DNA from: Nothopassalora personata
Taxonomy: Eukaryota > Ascomycota > Dothideomycetes > Mycosphaerellales > Mycosphaerellaceae
Length of the DNA stretch: 64,000 bases
Direction of reading: 5' to 3'
NCBI GenBank assembly: GCA_033816765.1
Contig: CM066289.1
Span: 1,736,001 to 1,800,000 of the forward strand
Made by a program: the position numbers and the translations under genes. Position 1 is the stretch's first letter; each line of letters begins with the position of its first letter. A model generated the notes under the pieces. That model made no database searches. It worked only from the letters and a program-made list of their open reading frames with translations, and had not been told where the DNA came from. This document shows, in pieces, positions 1 through 11,482 of the stretch.

Positions 1-1898
1 AATTTACCTCTCGGTATAATGTACTCCTCGACATATGTAAGCATAGCCGCCCAAAAACTGCGCTTGCCGATCTTGACGATGTCTAACAACCAGCAAGATC
101 ACAGCCCCGGTATAGCGATGAATAGTTGGTATGCGGACAGGGTAGAGGTGTGACAGCATCGGTTCGCAACCTGCACCAACTGTTGGAGGTGGCAAAACCA
201 GATCTAATTGCATACATGACATCGCCCTTTGGGCCAAGCTTGGTTGAGGCCAGACTTCTGACCCTCCATAATTTAGCAGAGTGCTTATGCAGTTCGGAGG
301 TCAGTCTCGCCAGGAAGACGGGGGCGTGCCGGCGGGCCAGGAGAGACACGATCCGTAGCTGTAGCCCTGCACTCTGGGTCATCGCATGCCTCGAAGCCAA
401 GAGATAGGAGTGTGGACACGGCATCGGAGAGTGGCTCGTCCGGTATGACAAATGATAGCCCCTAGTGAAACAGCAGATTAGCATCCGGCTTTGGAGAGCG
501 TGATGTTGACACTGCTGGGCACTTGAATTGACGATGGCAGGCACCCCGTACAGACTTATCAGTCAGTTGCCCCACAAAGCACTCCGAATGCCAACCTTGT
601 CCAGCGAACGAGAGATGAGTGCTCTCGTGTCGAAGTCCCATCCCTTTGGCGCATTCTTCACTGAAGCAGTCACTTCGTGCGCCTGCCGTCGCCGTCGTCA
701 TTCGTACAGACCAAGGCCTAGGAGAATAGCGAGACGAAGATTTAAGGTCACGATATTACTTCGAGTGTAGGACTGTATTATGCCCATGAGTGCGCGGTCC
801 ACTCATAATACAAGCTATGCGGGATAGGATCACGGCCATGTCTGCTGTTACTGTGATGCACATCGAGGGAAGCGATATTCTCGAGAATACGGACGTCGGC
901 TCAGCCTTCAATACACCGATACACAGTTCAAGTTGCGTCAGGGAGAGGTTTGAGACTTAGCGCGCTTTCCGTGCTTGCACATGACAAGTGTTTTCGTTCG
1001 CAGTCGAGAGTGAATGCTTCAAGTCAACTTGCCGTAGCAACGCGTGGTACGAAAAGTCTATGGGCAGCCCACGTTTTCGTCTATGGGCAGCTCATATTCT
1101 GACTAATCAATCAATTGCCATCAAATAATCGAATGGGGAATAACTTACCTACCCCCAGCCCTCCGCTGCACTTAAGTCCTCCCTTCGGATCCCCCTCCTA
1201 CCGTGGGCCCCTCCCAAGTTTGCTTCGGCACAGGGAAGATAAATGCTATCAGCCCTGGCCGGACGGGCAAGCGCATTGTGGAGTGCTAGAGGGCTCATCA
1301 AATTTTGAATGATGACTAAGAATTGGAGCTGCCCGTAGACGAAATCGCGCGCCAGTCGTATGTAGTACACGTGACTGTCTGGTCGAGGACACTCCCCATA
1401 CCACGACACCTGTGCAACATCCGTGAACTCGTTCCGCGGAAATGCAGACATTCACTAGCTTCCCAGCTATGCCCTCCAATGGATTCATAATCCTCATTCG
1501 TATCAGGAGATCAGCCACGCGACACATCACGTTGGGTCGGAAGACATCCGATCGTGACCCATGGACAGGACCTATACTGTATAGACGTTCACGTCATTCT
1601 GATACTCGGACACTACCTAAGCCTCTGACACACTGTCGAATAAACCCCACCGCATTGATCATCTCGCTGCATGGTGAAATACTGGTAGAGAAAAACGCCC
1701 TTTCCTATCCATCCGCTTAATACGCCAAAACTCGGCCCAAGCTCCATCCAATCGACCCAATATCGCGCGATGCATCGACGTTGCAGGTATCGTTGGCAGA
1801 AGTCCAAAGCAAACGCAGCACATATCTTTTTGTTGTAATGTGGCATGACGTGATATCGGTTTTCGTGCGGCTCCAGTCCGTTTCTCGATTCCGATTGA
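1..1898. other. gene-poor stretch
   Basis: I see no convincing gene here. Short open frames exist on both strands, but none carries a recognisable domain, a plausible splice structure or a matching neighbour frame. The right end is the 3' flank of the chitin synthase gene. Confidence 0.5.
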
Positions 1899-4743
1899 TT
1901 ATCTTCTCGCGCAGATGGCGAGCGCTCCACTCTTGAATAGGAAGTACACACATCCGATGAAACGGACGAAAGACAATGCGGCGGTGGCCCAGAGTAGCGC
2001 TCTGAAGAAGTTGGCAGTTCTTGTTGTGGCACCGCTAGAGAAGCCGAATTTGTCGAAGTTGTCGGAGGTGATGGCAACGGCGAGGAGGGCGTTGGAGAAG
2101 ATCCAGAAGGTGACAAGACGGGTACGGAAAGACTTGTACGAGTCTTCAAGAGTCTTCTTGGTGTCCTCCTTCGGCGCAACGTAAGGCGTGAGGGCACGCT
2201 TGACGGTCTGTTCGAATTGTGAGTCGATGTCTGCTTGTGGCAGGTCGACTTCTTCAATCACAGTAGCCTTGCCGTCCGCGGCTTTCTGTGTAGTCGCGGA
2301 TGGGAGAGCATCGGCCTTGTCGGCACCCTTGGTTCCCCAAGATACATCGTGCCAATTGCTGAATGCGTACACCATAAGGATGTTGATGTAGCTGGTCATC
2401 ATAAGCATGTATTGAACGAAGGAGGTGAACATGTGCCATGGATCCAGGTAGAGGAAAGATGCCACGAAGTAAAGGCCGAAGGTTGAAGCAAGCGCGATAA
2501 TGATAATACCAGGTCCAGTGGATGATACGAATGACTTGATGAAGTCTCCAGCAGATCCATCTACATCCAAACTTCCGCCTGATCCGCTCGTGAAGGCGTG
2601 GATGATCAGGTAGAAGGAATCGACGATGACGTAAAGCTGAATAATGGCGTACACCGCAAAGGAGACAATGTACGACCACTTGCTACCCTTGGGCCTGTTA
2701 CCAAGCGCAAGGATGAATTGCAATAATAGGAAAGCCAGGTATATGTATTTGACGATGGTGTTGACGATCGGGGTGGCCTGGTTGCCGAATGGAAATCCGC
2801 GTTGATCGTTGCTTGTGCTGGGTGTACCAACCAAGTCAATAATGACCGCAGTCGTCAAGTAGTAGGAAGCTGTGAATGTTAGCAGATGTCTGTCAACATC
2901 ATCATGTTCGCGACATACCCAAGGAGAACCAAGATAGCGTGACAGTTGCAGTGTTGTAGATCAGCTGAATGTGGAAGAAGATCATGCGGAGGATGTTGTG
3001 TCCTGACCGGTACATGCGACCGAAATGCATGAGGGAGTAGAGCGTGGCGGCGAAAGAACCGTTCAGCCATCGTCGACGCTGACCGATGAACTCTGGAGCA
3101 CCTTCCGGCACATCAGTCTCACCCTTCGAGGCCTTGACATATGTCAAATGCCACTTGCTGCCAGCCTTTGCGACCAGCTCGAAACAGAGAATACGATCCT
3201 CAGCCAGGAACATGTTCTTCTTGAAGATGTTCATGCCCTCGATACCCTTGGGCCCGAGCTGCTTGGAAAGCGTGTGATCACCGTGGAAGTACTGCTCTAG
3301 TGGACGACCCATGATTGCGCGGAATCTGTAAGCCGAGAAGGCACCTGGAAGCACGGACACATATCCGAACGAAGATTCTAGCGGCTTATCCAGAATGTTG
3401 GAGATCTTGTACTCGAAGTTTTGAATGGCGACCAGCGGATTGAGCAGGTTCTTCCAGCCTTTACCAAGAAGTGCATGAATCTCACCACAAGCACCTCCAA
3501 GATCCTTGTCGTTGTAGAAGGCCTCCCAGAGTGCGAGCAGCGCTTTGTGGCCTGGCTTCGTACCAGCATCGAGTAGTATGCAGACTTCTGGGTTCAGGAT
3601 ACGCCCGAACGCAGTGAAAAGCCATCTGTGCGAGTTGATCTTCTTGCTGTTCTTCTGCTTCAAGCAGAACATCATCTGCACCGGTGGCAGAGTTGATGGG
3701 CCATCGTCAAGTGGCCGGATCAGCTGCTGGTTGGAGGTGACCGACAGCTGAGTTGTGTATTCGAAGATATGCGCAACCGTCTCTTTGCCGTCGATGTCCC
3801 TCTTCATGATACCGTCCTGGTAGATACCAATCGTAGCGAGCACGTCAAGGGTGCCCTTGTCGCAAGGATCGATGCCGTCGAAGACCAGGCATACCACAAT
3901 CTTTTGCCAAGCTGGGCCACCCTTGTTCCAAAACTCAGACTTCTTGATGTTCACGATATCGCGGATGTTCTGCATAACACCGTGCAGCGTCCGCGAAGTG
4001 AGGGCCTTGTCTTCGTTGTAGTAGGTAATAGCGATCAGTAGCTCGGTGTGTCGGTTATACATCGCGGGTCGAAGATTGTAACCATTCTTCAGAGTGAAGT
4101 CATTTGGATCGCAAGTCGCTGCGGTGTATCGCAGATGTGTGAACTCTTCACTGCCGCTCTCGAGATCGTTCCTGTACTTGGCCTGGACGGCATTCTGGAT
4201 GGCAGAAGGCACTGGGTAGTCTGCACTCAGCACAGCACCCTGCACAAGTTTGACCTTACGCGTGGCATTGCGCTTCAGACCACCGGCAGCCGCGCCTGGC
4301 TGTTGACGTTGGCGCCAGGCCTCCGTGCTGCCAGTCTCGCTGCGTGAGTACGGGCTGGACACGCGATCAGGCGCGCCGTAGCCAGGGTCCTCGAGTGTGA
4401 CACCGCTGTACTCTTGGTAGCCGTGATAGGGAGGCGCGTGACCACCTGCACCCACGTACGACTCTTCTAACGAGTATCCCTTAGCATCGTGGCCGCCGGG
4501 TGTGCCCGCGCGGCTATTGGGCTCGTCGAAGGGACCCGCGAACGGGCCATTATTGTGTAGAAGGGATCGTTCTACTTCGTCGTCGCTGTCTCGGTGTGGG
4601 GGCTGGTGGTAGGATGGCTGGGAAGGAGCTGGTCAGCTGATGGAAATTGTCAAGGTCATCGGGTGCAAACACACGTTTGTGTCGTGAGGCATGTCATGCA
4701 AATTGTGGCCGTTATCGTAGCCTCCAGCTCCTTGGTAGGCCAT
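1899..4743 (-). CDS. chitin synthase, division 1 (class I/II type)
   Basis: Membrane glycosyltransferase that polymerises UDP-GlcNAc into cell-wall chitin at the plasma membrane. The model has three exons: 4743-4675, 4617-2919 and 2869-1899. Introns are 57 bp (GTGTGT...CCCAG) and 49 bp (GTATGT...CACAG), and the product is 912 aa, the normal size for this class. The N-terminus is hydrophilic ([12 protein letters not shown], then [13 protein letters not shown]), as in class I/II enzymes. The catalytic core holds the EDRILCFEL and QRRRW signatures, the latter near residue 535, and is followed by a cluster of membrane spans (for example [10 protein letters not shown] and [14 protein letters not shown]). 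The ATG at 4743 is chosen because the first intron restores an open frame upstream of an internal GTG at 4455. Class I against class II is not settled; the family is certain. Confidence 0.95.
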
Positions 4744-6014
4744 GTTCGTAAGTGTGTGCTGCTATTAGGGTGTCAAAATGGCAATGTGTGGTTCAGGTGC
4801 TCGTGATGCGGTCTGTTGTGTATGCGAGCCAAGCGGGGCACAGTCGTGAACGAGTGACAAAGGCGAGTCTCAACAAAGAGTCAGCCTCGGTCGTGACGGG
4901 TGATGGTGGTGGTGGTGGTGGTGGTGGTCTGTCGCTGCAGGAGAGAAATGGTGGGTCTTCTTTGCCTTGCACCGAGCTCGTCCATGCGCAGATCCAAGGG
5001 ACTTTCCTCTCCAGGTCAAGTGACGATTGGCTAGCTCCTTTAATAGTGTGTTTCAAGATGACGGCTGACAAGCGAATGTTGGAGACGATGATGCACCCCT
5101 GTATGTGCACTGAAAGACAATCGCAAAGAAAGATGTACTCGCGCTCCAGTGAAGGCTGTGAAAGTGTTTCTCACAGAGCAGATGCCCGTTCGACTTTTGC
5201 GTGCGCGTCTATTTGCAGAACACGCTTCAGCAGTTAGCCGTTAGTCTTCTATTGGCCACTGCTACTGCGCCACATTCTGTCTCACACACTAGTACAGCAT
5301 CGGCGACTGCTTGAGAGACGTTGAGCGCGGCGATTGCAACGCTGAGTCGGGATCGCAGCTGTACGGGTAGCATGTACGCATATGCAGTGCTGTTCCTGCA
5401 TTGGGACGAATTGCGTCGTAGTTCAACTTCTCGATTATGCACATGTTGATCTGTGTGCCGAGCTGGAAAAACAGTTTTTGCAACATGACGCATTTTTCAG
5501 CGCTAAGACCCCACTACAAGGTGTATTACGCCATTAAGCTAAAATCGCGATTGCGATCGATCTCCAATATCCCGGCGACTACTGTAGTGCTGGAAGTTCA
5601 AAATGTCGTCTTATCTTGCCTGATCCGATTGGAAAAGTCGTAATACTGTCATGTACGGTTGTTGATGTGGCACTTGGCCTCGCTGCCTGAACAGACCCTA
5701 GATCTGGCCCCAGGCTATCCTCTGGACCCGATCCTAGGGCCACCTCGAGGGGATATGGCCGATGAGAGAAGCTAGCGTGCCAAGGACCATAAATTATTAT
5801 ACTATTATAAATACTTAATATGTCGTCATTTTGGCACCTCTACCGATAGATGACCGAGTTTGATAAGAACGTCCCGCGATACAGCTCTGCGCATCTCGTA
5901 TAGCGGTACATTTGCAGCAACGGGTCCGGGAAAATACTGTGAACACGAGGTGAGGTCCCGCACCGCGCCAAGAAGCCCACAGAACAGGCGCTGCTTACAC
6001 ACTACACATACGTC
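4744..6014. other. intergenic region upstream of chitin synthase
   Basis: Shared 5' flank of the minus-strand chitin synthase and the plus-strand DUF218 gene. It contains a GGT microsatellite near 4905-4928, probably in the chitin synthase leader, and a short AT-rich patch near 5785-5822. No supportable gene is visible. Confidence 0.5.
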
Positions 6015-6818
6015 ATGACAGAGATCACTGATTTCAAGGAGTCCGCCGACATCAACAAGACAACCGAGCTGGTGCTGGTCTGTTGCCACGCGACGTATCT
6101 GGGCGATGGCCACAACACTGCAGAGGATCAGTGGATCTTGCAGCCTTTTCAGCGATCGGATCCGCTACGTAACAAGCCGGGCGAGAATGAGACTTTCGTT
6201 CAGCATATCATAAGTGCTGCGTTGGCCGTACATAATGATCCCAGGGCCTTGCTCGTGTTCTCTGGCGGAAGAACTACCCAAGCACCACGCTCAGAAGCCG
6301 AAAGCTATGCCACGATACTCCGGCATATCGTCGACAACAACGCCACGCTCTTCCCAGCTGGCGTCCGCTACGGTCTGGAGCAGTTCGCCACAGACTCCTA
6401 CCAGAACTTGCTCTTCGGTGTGATCAGGTTCAGGCAACTGACGGGCGACTACCCAACCAAAATCACAGTCGTGACACACGCCTTCAAGGAACGGCGCTTT
6501 CTGGAGCTGCATGCGCCTGCCATCAAATTGCCGCACCACAGGATCCGAGTTCAAGGAGTCAATCCTCCCTTCACACTGGATGATCTGAATTTAACGCAGC
6601 GTGGTGAGCATGAACGCGCCTACAGGTTCTTTGCCGCCGATCCGTATGGCGTGAGGATGCCGCTTCTTCAAAAGCGCCTTGAGAGGAACTGGAACACCGA
6701 CAAAGCCCACGTCTTCCTCGGATGGAAGCTCGAACCGCAGATCACGGGACTGCTCGAATGGCAGGGAGGTGTCAGTGGCTGCGAGACATTCCCGAAGCGA
6801 CTACCTTGGGAAGATTAG
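6015..6818 (+). CDS. DUF218 domain protein
   Basis: Single-exon 267-aa protein that I assign to the DUF218 family (relatives of bacterial SanA/YdcF and of fungal cytosolic proteins of unknown role). The opening segment has a beta strand followed by a histidine (LVLVCCHATYLGDG). It is followed by a conserved strand (RALLVFSGGRT) and a later acidic stretch around SEAESYATIL. A further strand, ITVVTHAFKERRFLELH, matches the family pattern of a strand leading to a helix with basic residues. No signal peptide or membrane segment is seen. The ATG at 6015 follows a stop-rich leader. The enzymatic function is unknown; the fold assignment is from pattern recognition only. Confidence 0.75.
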   Translation: MTEITDFKESADINKTTELVLVCCHATYLGDGHNTAEDQWILQPFQRSDPLRNKPGENETFVQHIISAALAVHNDPRALLVFSGGRTTQAPRSEAESYATILRHIVDNNATLFPAGVRYGLEQFATDSYQNLLFGVIRFRQLTGDYPTKITVVTHAFKERRFLELHAPAIKLPHHRIRVQGVNPPFTLDDLNLTQRGEHERAYRFFAADPYGVRMPLLQKRLERNWNTDKAHVFLGWKLEPQITGLLEWQGGVSGCETFPKRLPWED

Positions 6819-7346
6819 ACGACTGACTGGATGTACCACCGATGAGGTGTGAGCAGCTAAAGTGTGGATTGTGAGTCTATGTGCTATCGCCTGTCACGCG
6901 TGAACAGGACTTCTCCACCGTCAGTGTTGCTATAGCCAGCCACACTCGACTTTAGGATACCAGCCTCGGCCAAGTCTTGGACAAGACCATAGATCATCTC
7001 GTCACTGGGAGATACTCATCGTGAAGGGGGATGTTCGAGAAGTAGCCAGCGGAGCCAACGGCATGGGTGTCAGCATTTTCACAGAGAACAGCAATGCGCT
7101 GAACGCACGTGGTAGCACAAAGTCAGGAGCTCCTGAGAATGGGCTTACGCGACTAATTCTGAAGCCAAATGGGACGAAGGGCTCGTCTACATACTTGTTG
7201 CGGTAGTTGGCTTTTGCCTGAGAGCCAACGTTAAACAGCAGCGAGTCGCTACAAGTCTCCTCGTCACTTACAAAGACCTCGCCAGAAAACCGGTCTGCGA
7301 AGGGCGTGCGGTTCTGGTTGACGATGTCGACTGTGTCGTTGGCATA

Positions 7347-7358
7347 CGAATCTCCAAA
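7347..7358. repeat. left target-site duplication
   Basis: The 12-bp word cgaatctccaaa ends exactly where the AT-rich insertion begins. An identical copy lies at 7987-7998. Removing the insertion plus one copy rejoins the host reading frame. Confidence 0.65.
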
Positions 7359-7986
7359 CGGTGAATTGCTCCCACAGGGTGCATTATAAGAAGAACGACT
7401 CCTACAGGACCATTTTGGCAAAAGTTACTCCTATAGTGTGATCTGCAGTGGCAATATTACTGCTATAGGGTAGACATAGCTACTAGGCTAACTGACTAGC
7501 AGGTGCAAAAAGATTTACACCTAGTTAGACATAGTTAGTAGGATATTTCTAAGGAGTTAAACCTAGATTATAGTATATATGTTTTAATTTCGAATTCAAT
7601 GTAAAGATCGCACTCCCGAGTGCCTAGTCTATACTATAGAATTAGAGGGTACTGCGGGTACCGGCGTCCGCAAGGACTCCAAGAAAAAGTGCGCTTAGTG
7701 CCGCAAGTAGGGTAAGAAGTGCGAGTAGGGAGGTAGGGGGCTAGGTGTCTATCTATACTGTCGATAGCTATATAAATAAAGACTTCTTAGCTACGTATAA
7801 TCTTTCTATACTATTAACCTGCTCTAGTAATAGTTAACTTAATCTTATTAAGTGCCTACGACGTCGACGATAATTACACCATAGGAGTGATACTGTAATA
7901 TAAAGACACACTGTAAAAATTAAGTTTTACATAATAGTCCTCTAGTAGTAACTAACGACATAATGCATCCCTTCCCGGTAATGCGC
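7359..7986. mobile_element. RIP-decayed transposable element remnant
   Basis: A 628-bp AT-rich block, distinct from its surroundings, crowded with TA dinucleotides and TAG/CTA words. Identical 12-bp direct repeats flank it. Its two ends carry imperfect inverted sequence: gggTGCATTAT about 20 bp from the left end and ggaTGCATTAT about 19 bp from the right end on the other strand. This suggests degenerate terminal inverted repeats. Inside, near 7655-7735 on the plus strand, is a cysteine-rich coding remnant (KKKCA, CRK, GKKCE) whose interrupting stops are all TAG, as expected if CAG glutamine codons were mutated by RIP. No transposase domain is legible. It is either a non-autonomous element or an internal deletion derivative. 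Confidence 0.65.
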
Positions 7987-7998
7987 CGAATCTCCAAA
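7987..7998. repeat. right target-site duplication
   Basis: Second exact copy of cgaatctccaaa, immediately after the insertion. It encodes part of the FGDS residues of the interrupted minus-strand gene. Confidence 0.65.
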
Positions 7999-9031
7999 TG
8001 CCCATCTAATCAGAGGCGCGAGACCAACGAAGGGTCGCCGTCCATCGTGCACAGCAGCGTAGTCTGCACACAATGTGTCGCGGACAAGTCGAATCTGCTG
8101 TTGGGAGATGAGGATTGGGTATGTGAGGTTGAGCAGGTCGATCAGCCCGGTGCTGACGTTAGCAGGCCGGGAAGCGTTCGAGGCTTAGTTGATGTCCCAG
8201 GCTACGACTGTAGCATCAAGGAAGGAGCTCACATTGCCAATGAAGTCCAGAATCAGCTGATGACCGTCCTCCGAGACATTGAGCGTCCTCCAGGCTACCG
8301 CTTGCAAGCATGGAGTGGCTGTGGCGCAGGATCATCGCTGGGCATGATAGTCTGTCCGATGGTTTCAGCTCGGTGCTGATAGCTGCCTCCGCCATGATCA
8401 GGTGTCTCGACGTGTTGGACACGAACCGGAAATCCTGGGTTCGGGTCGACTGTGCCTGTCCGCTGCGCTGGTCATTTTGAGGACGGAGCCGATCGTAGGT
8501 AGGGGAGCGGACGACGGTGACCAGAGCAAGGGGAGATGTGGAGTGGCGCGGTCGGGAGGGCGATAGTACGCGCGTGAGATATCGGTGTCGATGGTCGGCA
8601 GAGACCCCCGGTCGAGCGACAGTCCCATGGCCTACTATGGCTGGCGCTCGTCACATCGACTTAAGAGATGATAGGCTGTCCGCCACGCGCCCCTGGTTCC
8701 ACGTTGACAGCCATGTTGAACCGCAGTGGTTGCATTTACTCGAAGTCTGCGGTATGTTTGCATGGTTCTCGCACGGGCAGAATTATCCTTTGTGCCAAGG
8801 CCTTGGGTCGGGCAAGTGTTACGATGCGTTCGGGCCATCAGGTAGGCCGTCTCATAAGGTGTGCATATAGCTCGATCCTGTGGTGCTTCTAGCGTTTTGT
8901 GTTCCATTTGAAAATGATGCTCATTCGTCTAGCTCTAGAAGTCGATTCGACTGGTTCAGGATGCCATCAAACCAGTTTAAGATCTCGCCTTTACCATGGT
9001 GTCCGTGAGACGAGCGTTCCATCGGATTTGC

Positions 9032-11482
9032 TCATTGCTCGATGCGTACGTCCTCCTCATCCTCTTCGTCCAGCATCTCCTCAGTCTCCACGCCAGACTG
9101 CCAGATAGCTTCTTCTTCGGACATGCCGAAGGTGAGGTGCCCGAGTCTGCGCTTTAGTCCATTCGCCCCAGTCTCAACCCCGTTCTTGTACGCCGTCTGC
9201 TTCTCCAACCTCGAAACTTTGATCTTGAAGCTGTGAGGAGGTTGCCAAGTAGTGATGGCGTCTCCTTGCCATGCATTGTTGCGCTGGCAGAATGCTATAA
9301 AAGATGCCCAATTCTGGTCCTGGTCCAGGACATGCGGGTTACCAATCACAACCAGTCCCTCTTTGGCACGTGTGAGCGCCACATTGAATCGTCTCGACTC
9401 GTGGATGACGCCTAGGCCTTTGGCAATGTCTTGATCAACGAATCTGTCACGAGTTCGTGTTGTGCAGAGAATGACCAATCTCGACTCGAGTCCTTGAAAT
9501 GCCTCCAGAGGACCTATGTTCAGATCCCACATCTTGCGATCCCTGGCCTTCAGGCGCAATACTCTCACTTGTGCACTGAAAGGGCTCATGATGCAGATAT
9601 CGTGCTGTCTCAGCAATCTTTCGTTGAGGAAAGACTCCGCCATGGTCAGAGCAGTATCAGCTTCGCCAATGTTGAACCACCCGCCTCCGTCACGCTCGAT
9701 CTCATCCAGAGCACGACAATCCTTGAACATGACAGGCGTGTCGCGGTTCTTGAATCCCGACCATGGGATCAACGATCGCGTCTCTGCTGCGCATGGCTCC
9801 AGGGTATCGTTGTAAAACAGTGAAGACGGCGTGGCCAATATTGCTGGATGCGAACGGTAGTTGCGGATCAGATCTGTGAAGGCTGGGCGGGTGATTGGAA
9901 GCATTTCCTGTGTCAGAGGGCGGACTGCGCCACCCTTTTGTTGTGACCGGGCCAGAGGGTGTTGACTATACAGCGGCCTAGCGAGCAACCTTTCGAAGAG
10001 TGACTTCTGAATGGACGGGTCTTTCCACGCTGTACGTGGGCCCAGCTGATTCTGATCACCCACCATGATGACGACAGGCACTTTGTCTAGCTTCTCGCCC
10101 GGCGGTGCGACTAACAGAAGTGGTAACAAGGCTTCCGGCTCTGTTGCTTGTGCTGCCTCGTCGACGATGACACCTGTCCAATGAAGCTTAGGACTGATTC
10201 GATCTGCCTCAGGATGGATTCCGGCATGGAGTCTCTGTTCGAGCAGAAAGATGTCCCGATTGCGGAGCTGAGCTTTATGCAAGATGACCGCGTCCCGACA
10301 AGAGACGACGACAACTCTTTTCCTCATCAACTCTGGAAAAGGTGGAAGCGAGAAGATATCATTCGCGATGTAGCAGAACGGCAAGATCGTGTCAGGTGAC
10401 TCACCAAAAGGCCTCGAAGGCGAATTGAGGCGCAGCAGATCTGTTGGCATGAGGTGTTGGCTCAATCGTTGCACTAATGTATCTGCCGCTGGATCAGAAG
10501 GCGCACAGACGATTAGATGCGAGGCAGGCTCCTGGTTGAGAAGCTGAAGAGCCATTTCGACAACAGTCTTCGTCTTTCCGGTTCCTGGTGGGCCTGAGAC
10601 GAGGTACGGCACTCGTCCGTACTTCTGGTCAAGTACGGCCTCCACAGCCTTGGTCTGCTCGTAGTTCAACGACCAGTCGAAGAGCCTAAGGCTTGAGAAC
10701 ATTGGGTTCAGCTTCTTCTGCAATGCGCCATCACTAGCACCTGGAAAGAGCATGGAACGAAGCCACGTGCTCTGCTCGGATAGAAGTATTTTGCCAGTAT
10801 CTGACACTGCTGTTTGCAGAGACTCGAGGCGATTTTGCTGGATGGCGAAGCGAATGTTGAATCTAGAGCTGCCTGCAACGAAGTTGTCCACGCGAAGCGA
10901 AAGTGTTTCGTGGGCTCGATCAATGTGGACGACCACTGCGTTGTGCTGAACATCGATCGTGTAGCTCGATAGGACGGGCATGATGGGCTGCCCCTTGTTG
11001 TTCAGGATTGGCGCCATCGCAGGTTCACCAAGGCTGTCAAAGCGGAGTTGACGTATGTGGACGATATCCCCAACTTCAAGACGTAAGCTGGACTCACGCA
11101 GGCCCGGGACAGTCAGGAGTAGCGTGTCTGACCACTGGTTGCTTGGGGTCATATAGACGTTGTAGAGATCATACTCCTGACACTCCTGTTGCAACGCCAT
11201 GCTCTCGCTCGCCAACGCATGGTGGAAGAAGGATGAGTATATTTCGGATTCCGGTTCCGAGTCTGGTGGCAAGTCCAGGTCCGCACCCACTGGTGTTGTG
11301 ACTCGACTGCCATGAACTGCCGTCAACCAGCTTCCTGCGAAGGATAGTGTGTAAGCGCTGAAATCGATCCAAGGTGCTGGCATGCTCGTAATTATAGGCA
11401 TGGGTATGTTGTTGATGTGCTGCCATTTGAGCGGCACGAATGGCTTCGCGTAGACATCGTACGCTGGCTCTTTGTCAGCCAT
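9032..11482 (-). CDS. SF1 RNA helicase, MOV10/SDE3-like
   Basis: Intronless 816-aa superfamily-1 (UPF1-like) helicase, predicted to unwind RNA with ATP. After a beta-rich N-terminal domain come motif I (SGPPGTGKTKT, residues about 297-304), motif II (DEAAQATEPE, about 441), motif III (GDQNQLGPR), a motif IV region (RNYRSHPAIL), motif V (EAFQGLESRLVI) and motif VI (FNVALTRAKEGLVVIG). The tail is acidic. The layout fits the MOV10/SDE3/Armitage branch, which in other eukaryotes acts in small-RNA silencing and transposon control; that role is inferred here. The ATG at 11482 is used, although an in-frame GTG lies 18 bp upstream. The helicase core looks complete. Confidence 0.85.
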   Translation of the reverse strand: MADKEPAYDVYAKPFVPLKWQHINNIPMPIITSMPAPWIDFSAYTLSFAGSWLTAVHGSRVTTPVGADLDLPPDSEPESEIYSSFFHHALASESMALQQECQEYDLYNVYMTPSNQWSDTLLLTVPGLRESSLRLEVGDIVHIRQLRFDSLGEPAMAPILNNKGQPIMPVLSSYTIDVQHNAVVVHIDRAHETLSLRVDNFVAGSSRFNIRFAIQQNRLESLQTAVSDTGKILLSEQSTWLRSMLFPGASDGALQKKLNPMFSSLRLFDWSLNYEQTKAVEAVLDQKYGRVPYLVSGPPGTGKTKTVVEMALQLLNQEPASHLIVCAPSDPAADTLVQRLSQHLMPTDLLRLNSPSRPFGESPDTILPFCYIANDIFSLPPFPELMRKRVVVVSCRDAVILHKAQLRNRDIFLLEQRLHAGIHPEADRISPKLHWTGVIVDEAAQATEPEALLPLLLVAPPGEKLDKVPVVIMVGDQNQLGPRTAWKDPSIQKSLFERLLARPLYSQHPLARSQQKGGAVRPLTQEMLPITRPAFTDLIRNYRSHPAILATPSSLFYNDTLEPCAAETRSLIPWSGFKNRDTPVMFKDCRALDEIERDGGGWFNIGEADTALTMAESFLNERLLRQHDICIMSPFSAQVRVLRLKARDRKMWDLNIGPLEAFQGLESRLVILCTTRTRDRFVDQDIAKGLGVIHESRRFNVALTRAKEGLVVIGNPHVLDQDQNWASFIAFCQRNNAWQGDAITTWQPPHSFKIKVSRLEKQTAYKNGVETGANGLKRRLGHLTFGMSEEEAIWQSGVETEEMLDEEDEEDVRIEQ

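Larger units (their letters stand above)
6994..8480 (-). pseudogene. decayed gene of unknown family, split by an insertion
   Basis: The minus strand carries coding-like stretches that join across the insertion at 7359-7986. Upstream of it the frame reads ...[12 protein letters not shown] and downstream it resumes as [16 protein letters not shown], with the 12-bp duplicated target making the join in frame. A canonical 50-bp intron (7148-7099, GTAAGC...TTCAG) leads to a last exon containing [19 protein letters not shown], ending at the TGA at 6994. Damage outside the insertion includes a TAA at about 8166 (VVAWDIN then stop), explainable by CAA to TAA, and a frame change near 8300 before AWRTLNVSEDGHQL. 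Further open stretches reach about 8480, and possibly 8900, in changing frames. I do not recognise the family. The 5' limit is uncertain. Confidence 0.5.
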
